A stretch of 7,806 bases of DNA from Oscillospiraceae bacterium. Lineage in GTDB: Bacteria; Bacillota; Clostridia; Oscillospirales; UBA929. Shown in pieces: positions 3,889-7,806 of this stretch (positions are counted from its first letter, which is position 1; the number at the start of each line of letters is the position of its first letter). The stretch covers positions 1-7,806 of the forward strand of contig WRLW01000065.1 of the NCBI GenBank assembly GCA_009777435.1. Reading direction: 5' to 3'. The notes under the pieces were generated by a model. It saw nothing but the letters and a program-made list of their open reading frames with translations. It was not told the DNA's origin and did no database searches. The position numbers and the translations under genes are program-made.

Positions 3889-5696
3889 AAGGACGCCGCG
3901 CGGTCTACGCGTCGGCGATCGTTATCATATTCATAAACAATCTGCTTGATTTTGTCGGCCCGCAGGTGGTGCGCTTCACCGTGGACTGCGTGATAGGAGG
4001 CGAGCCTATCCCCGCGCGGCTCGCGCCCTATATAAATCTAATAGGCGGTATCGACACCCTGCGCGGCCGTGTATGGCTGTGCGGGGCTGTGGTCGCGCTC
4101 GCCGCCGCCCTGTGTACGGCGGCCGGCTGCCTGCGCAACTGGTGGACGCTGGAGCCGTCCGAGTATATGGCAAAGAACCTGCGCGACAGGCTGTTCGGGC
4201 ATATACAGCGCCTGCCCTTCGACTGGCATGTCAGGATACAGACCGGCGACATCATACAGCGCTGCACAAACGACGTGGACATGGTGCGCAACACCGCCGC
4301 CAACGTGCTGCCCAACTTCGCGCGCGGCGTGTTCATAATAATCTCGGCGGCCGCGCTCATGTTTTCAATGGATCCGGTAATGGCCGCCGCGGGCCTGTGC
4401 CTCATGCCGCTTTTCTCCATAACGGGCGTGGTCTACCACCGCGTGATAGGCAAGACCTTTTTGGCCGTTGACGAGTCCGAGGGGATGCTGCAGTCGGCCG
4501 CCCAGGAGAACCTGACCGGCGTGCGCGTGGTGCGCGCGTTCGGGCGCGAGCGGTTCGAGATAGAGCGGTTCGGCAGGCGCAACGACGACCTGTTTGACAA
4601 GCTTATCAAAATGGGCGTCAATCTGTCCGCCTTCTGGGCCTTCTCCGACCTGATAGCGCTCGCGCAGACCGTGGTCGTGGTGACGGCCGGCGCCCTGAGG
4701 TGTCTAAACGGCCAGCTGACCGTCGGCACGTTCATGGTGTTCTTCTCATATACCATGATGCTGCTGTGGCCGGCGCGCGAAACCGGGCGCCAGCTGTCCG
4801 AGCTGGCCAAATGCTCCATATCGCTGGGCCGCCTGCTCGACATACTTAGTCAGCAGCCGGAGCAAGACGCCGAAAACCCGCTCACGCCGTCCATGGACGC
4901 CGGCATCGCCTTTGAAAACGTCACGTTTTCCTACGACGGCGTTACGCCGGCCCTCAAAAACGTCAGCTTCACGCTTGAGCGCGGGCAAACGCTCGGCGTT
5001 TTGGGCGGCACGGGCAGCGGCAAGTCCACCATAGCCTATCTGCTCACGCGCCTCTACGACCTGAGCGATCCAAACGAGGAACCAAGCGGCGGCCCGGTCT
5101 TAAACACAGGCCGCATAACCATAGGCGGCGTTGACATAAGGCGCATACCGCGCGGGCATGTGCGCCGGGGCGTCGCCATGGTGCTTCAGGAGCCGTTTCT
5201 GTACTCAAAGACCATAGGCGAGAACATACGCGGCGCGTCCAACCCCGGCGCAGACCTTTCGGCGCGTATGGAGCGCGCGGCAAGCGTGGCCGCCATCCAC
5301 GACACGGTAGCCGCGCTGGACGACGGCTACGACACCCGCGTCGGCGAACGCGGGGTAACGCTGTCGGGCGGCCAGAAGCAGCGTGTGGCCATCGCGCGTA
5401 TGCTGCTCCAGAACGCGCCGGTCATGATATTCGACGACAGCCTGTCGGCCGTGGACACCCAGACCGACGCGCGCATACGCGACGCGCTGGCGGAGCATAC
5501 GGCCGGCACGACGGTCATACTCATATCGCACCGCGTGGGCACGCTTATGCGCGCCGACAAAATACTCGTGCTGAACGGCGGCGAGGTCGAGGCGGAAGGC
5601 TCCCACGCCGAGCTTATCTCGGGCGGCATGAACACCTACCGCCGCGTGTATGACTTGCAGCGGGCGGCGGTCGAGGAAGGAGGCGGCTCACAGTGA
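3837..5696 (+). CDS. Heterodimeric ABC exporter, subunit with degenerate ATP site
   Basis: This 619-residue half-transporter has a type IV exporter membrane domain (about 20-325, six helices, for example 22-43, 79-100, 160-178, 180-200, 264-288, 297-313) fused to an ATPase domain (about 357-610). Motifs are Walker A GGTGSGKST (390-398), Q-loop Gln451, signature LSGGQ (509-513), Walker B VMIFDD (529-534), D-loop SAVD (537-540) and His565. The residue after the Walker B Asp is Asp534 instead of the catalytic Glu, the mark of the degenerate-site subunit in TM287/288- and BmrCD-like exporters. About a dozen extra residues, Gly/Pro/Asn-rich, lie between Walker A and the Q-loop (roughly 409-424). 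The ATG at 3837 has GGAGGG (3825-3830) 6 bases upstream. It overlaps the partner gene by 4 bp (GTGA). Expected role: export of drugs, lipids or peptides; the substrate is not readable from sequence. Confidence 0.93.
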   Translation: MGYRPPESKKAILLDALKGRRAVYASAIVIIFINNLLDFVGPQVVRFTVDCVIGGEPIPARLAPYINLIGGIDTLRGRVWLCGAVVALAAALCTAAGCLRNWWTLEPSEYMAKNLRDRLFGHIQRLPFDWHVRIQTGDIIQRCTNDVDMVRNTAANVLPNFARGVFIIISAAALMFSMDPVMAAAGLCLMPLFSITGVVYHRVIGKTFLAVDESEGMLQSAAQENLTGVRVVRAFGRERFEIERFGRRNDDLFDKLIKMGVNLSAFWAFSDLIALAQTVVVVTAGALRCLNGQLTVGTFMVFFSYTMMLLWPARETGRQLSELAKCSISLGRLLDILSQQPEQDAENPLTPSMDAGIAFENVTFSYDGVTPALKNVSFTLERGQTLGVLGGTGSGKSTIAYLLTRLYDLSDPNEEPSGGPVLNTGRITIGGVDIRRIPRGHVRRGVAMVLQEPFLYSKTIGENIRGASNPGADLSARMERAASVAAIHDTVAALDDGYDTRVGERGVTLSGGQKQRVAIARMLLQNAPVMIFDDSLSAVDTQTDARIRDALAEHTAGTTVILISHRVGTLMRADKILVLNGGEVEAEGSHAELISGGMNTYRRVYDLQRAAVEEGGGSQ

Positions 5697-7492
5697 ACGA
5701 AAACGAATATCCCTCGAATTTCTCATTTGCAGTCTGGAAAAAGATCCTGCCGTTCGCGCGTCCCATGGGCGGGCGGTTAGTGCTTGTGGTGCTGCTGCTG
5801 ACCGTCAACGCGCTGATAGACATAGCCTACCCGCTCATGCTGCGGCATATACTCAACAACCATGTTGTGACCGGGGACGCCGCCGGCCTGCGCGCCGTCA
5901 TAGCGCTCTACGCCGCGCTGGTGGTTATACAGGTATTCACGGTCTATATGTTCATAAGGCTCGCGCTGTTCTGCGAGTTCACCATAGCGCGCGAGCTGCG
6001 CGGGGCTGTGTTCAAGCGCCTGCAAATACTGCCCATATCGTATTACAGCCAAACGCCGGTGGGCTACATAATGGCGCGCTGCCTCTCGGACACCGCCAAC
6101 ATAGGCGACAGGATAGTGTGGGGCATTGTGGACATGTCGTGGGGCGCGGCCTATATGGTGTTCGCCATAGTCACCATGTTCGCGCTCAACTGGACGCTGG
6201 CCCTTATCATGGTGGCCTTTATGGCCGTGCTGTCCTGTGTGACCTATTGGTTCCAGAAGCGCATACTCAAAATGAACCGCGAGGTCAGAAAGCGCAACTC
6301 CATAATGACGGGCGCCATGAACGAGGGCATAACGGCGGCGCGCACCACCAAAACGCTTGTTATGGAAAACCAGAGCCTCGAGGAGTTCAAGGGCGTTACA
6401 GGCGCCATGAAGTTAGTCTCGTCGCGCATAGCGCTGCTGCGCTCCATATACGGCCCGACCGTGTTCTTCGCCGGGGGGTTGGCCGTGGCCGCCGTGCTGA
6501 CGGCGGGCGGTATGCTGACGCTTCAGGGCGCGCTCGCGCTCGGCACGCTCGCGGCCTTTATCAGCTACTCGTTTGAGATATCACACCAAATATCGCATCT
6601 GGCGCATGTGCTGCCCGAGTTCGTGGCCTCACAGGCCAACGTCGAGCGCGTGACGGCCATGCTTGAGCGGCAGCCTGAGATAATCGAGACCCCCGAAGCG
6701 CTTGAGCGCTACGGCGGCAACTTCGACCCAAAAACCGAAAACTGGGAGCCGCTGCTCGGCGACGTGGAATTCTCCGACGTGACCTTCATGTATCCCGACG
6801 GCACGGTCAACGTGCTTGAGCATTTCAACCTGTCCGTGCCGCGCGGCAGCATGGTGGCCATCGTCGGCGAGACGGGCGCGGGCAAAAGCACGCTGGTCAA
6901 TCTGGTGTGCAGGTTCTTTGAGCCGACGGGCGGCCGGGTGCTTATAGACGGGCGCGACATACGCGACCGCACCCAGCTCTGGCTGCACAGTCATCTGGGC
7001 TATGTGCTTCAAGACCCGCACCTTTTCTCAGGCTCCGTTACCGAAAATATCCGATACGGGCGTCTTGAGGCCACCGACGAGGAGGTGCGCGCGGCCGCGC
7101 GCGCGGTGGGCGCCGACGCCTTTATAGAAAAGCTGGGCGGCGGCTGGGACGCCGACGTGGGCGAGGGCGGCGGCCGCCTGTCCACAGGCCAGAAGCAGTT
7201 AGTGTCGCTGGCGCGCGCCATACTGGCGGATCCGCGCATATTTATACTCGACGAGGCCACGTCGTCCGTCGATACCGAGGCCGAGCGGCTGATACAGCGC
7301 GCCGTCGCCGTGGCCCTCAAGGGGCGCACGTCGTTTGTCATAGCGCACAGGCTGTCCACCATACGCGCCGCCGATATGATATTAGTGGTCGATCAGGGGC
7401 GCATTATCGAGCGCGGCTCCCATGAAACGCTCATGGCCGGACGCGGCCATTACCATGACCTATACGTCCGGCAGTTCGCGGCGGCCGAATAA
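5693..7492 (+). CDS. Heterodimeric ABC exporter, subunit with catalytic glutamate
   Basis: This 599-residue half-transporter pairs with the preceding gene. It has a six-helix exporter membrane domain (about 25-325) and an ATPase domain (about 356-595). Motifs are Walker A GETGAGKST (392-400), Q-loop Gln440, signature LSTGQ (496-500, third residue changed from Gly), Walker B IFILDE (516-521) with catalytic Glu521, D-loop SSVD (524-527) and His552. The blocks NPKTENW-like (345-351), WLHSHLGYVLQ and EGGGRLSTGQKQL are typical of a large clostridial/lactobacillar exporter family. The start is GTG at 5693 inside GTGA, which also holds the stop of the upstream gene; AAGGAGG (5677-5683) lies 9 bases upstream, so the two subunits should be translated in a coupled, near-equal ratio. 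Its 3' end is 4 bases from the convergent DnaC-like gene. Confidence 0.94.
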   Translation: MNENEYPSNFSFAVWKKILPFARPMGGRLVLVVLLLTVNALIDIAYPLMLRHILNNHVVTGDAAGLRAVIALYAALVVIQVFTVYMFIRLALFCEFTIARELRGAVFKRLQILPISYYSQTPVGYIMARCLSDTANIGDRIVWGIVDMSWGAAYMVFAIVTMFALNWTLALIMVAFMAVLSCVTYWFQKRILKMNREVRKRNSIMTGAMNEGITAARTTKTLVMENQSLEEFKGVTGAMKLVSSRIALLRSIYGPTVFFAGGLAVAAVLTAGGMLTLQGALALGTLAAFISYSFEISHQISHLAHVLPEFVASQANVERVTAMLERQPEIIETPEALERYGGNFDPKTENWEPLLGDVEFSDVTFMYPDGTVNVLEHFNLSVPRGSMVAIVGETGAGKSTLVNLVCRFFEPTGGRVLIDGRDIRDRTQLWLHSHLGYVLQDPHLFSGSVTENIRYGRLEATDEEVRAAARAVGADAFIEKLGGGWDADVGEGGGRLSTGQKQLVSLARAILADPRIFILDEATSSVDTEAERLIQRAVAVALKGRTSFVIAHRLSTIRAADMILVVDQGRIIERGSHETLMAGRGHYHDLYVRQFAAAE

Positions 7493-7496
7493 CCGC

Positions 7497-7806
7497 CTAT
7501 ATCTTAAACCCGCTCTTTCGCCTCGCCATGCGGAGGTCGGGGCCGAAGAAGTGCAGCATCTTGTATTCGCCGAGCAGCCGCGAGCAGGTCTGCGGCAGAT
7601 AGCGCTCGGTCAGCCGCTCCGAGGTCAGGTTGGCGTTTATTATGGTCTTTGAGCCGTTCAGCAGCCGCGTGTTTATAACGTCGTACAGCGCGCTCTGCAC
7701 AAAGGCCGTCACCATCTCGGTGCCCAAGTCGTCTATGACCAGCAGGGCGGCGTCGAAAAAACCCGCCGTGCCGCCGGCGCCTTCGGCTCTGCCGCCGCCG
7801 AACTTG
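7497..7806 (-). CDS. DnaC/DnaI-like helicase loader ATPase, C-terminal part
   Basis: The minus-strand frame ends with TAG at 7497-7499 and is open to the window edge, giving 102 C-terminal residues of an AAA+ protein. Visible are Walker B LLVIDD followed by LGTEM, the sensor-1 region SKTIINANLTSERL, and SRLLGEY with the conserved Arg, then a basic tail ending KSGFKI. This pattern (IDDLGTE, then TNLxxxxLxxRY, then SRLxGEY) is that of DnaC/DnaI/IstB-type ATPases that load replicative helicase DnaB/DnaC on DNA. The Walker A motif and N-terminal domain lie beyond the right edge. A glycine-rich stretch (KFGGGRAEGAGG) precedes Walker B, where the family is variable. With no transposase in view, a chromosomal helicase loader is more likely than IstB of an IS21 element, but the upstream gene would decide this. 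Confidence 0.85.
   Translation of the reverse strand, partial: KFGGGRAEGAGGTAGFFDAALLVIDDLGTEMVTAFVQSALYDVINTRLLNGSKTIINANLTSERLTERYLPQTCSRLLGEYKMLHFFGPDLRMARRKSGFKI

Noticed and set aside
7497..7806. IstB of an IS21-type insertion sequence
   Set aside because: The fragment would fit IstB by its ATPase motifs, but no inverted repeat end or IstA is visible and the SRLLGEY pattern is usual for chromosomal DnaC/DnaI loaders; not fully excluded because the upstream gene is outside the window.

Overview
The window looks like chromosome of a GC-rich member of the Clostridia, probably the Oscillospiraceae/Ruminococcaceae side. This rests on AGGAGG-type ribosome binding sites, a stand-alone MsmX/UgpC-type sugar ATPase, a DUF4830-type membrane protein, a clostridial-style heterodimeric ABC exporter, and intergenic palindromes of the GTAGGGGCG type. 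Isoleucine is often written ATA despite the high GC content. The taxon is an inference from family resemblance, not a measured result.

Layout from left to right. (1) 3-128, minus: the first 42 codons of an unidentified gene. (2) 266-640, plus: a small XRE-type helix-turn-helix regulator, divergent from gene 1, with a strong sigma-A promoter whose -35 box lies inside a 15-bp dyad. (3) 621-1448, minus: a monoglyceride-lipase-like alpha/beta hydrolase whose 3' end overlaps that of the regulator by 20 bp. (4) 1517-2629, minus: the sugar-transporter ATPase, upstream of the hydrolase and separated from it by a perfect 12-bp hairpin. (5) 2630-2911: a divergent promoter region. (6) 2912-3400, plus: a DUF4830-like single-pass membrane protein. 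(7) 3401-3836: a gene-free stretch with five related palindromic repeats followed by a promoter, a 5'-UTR dyad and a possible leader ORF. (8) 3837-5696 and 5693-7492, plus: two half-transporters overlapping by 4 bp, which together form one ABC exporter. (9) 7497-7806, minus: the C-terminal part of a DnaC/DnaI-like helicase-loader ATPase, convergent with the exporter.

Functionally, the clearest unit is the exporter pair. The first subunit has Asp where the catalytic Glu should be but a normal LSGGQ signature. The second has the Glu but a changed LSTGQ signature. The pair should therefore have one degenerate and one active ATP site, as in TM287/288 and BmrCD. The sugar ATPase would energise permeases encoded elsewhere. 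I see no tRNA, rRNA, CRISPR array, insertion sequence or integrase. No clearly new system is visible; the repeat cluster and the exporter leader are the parts most worth a second look.
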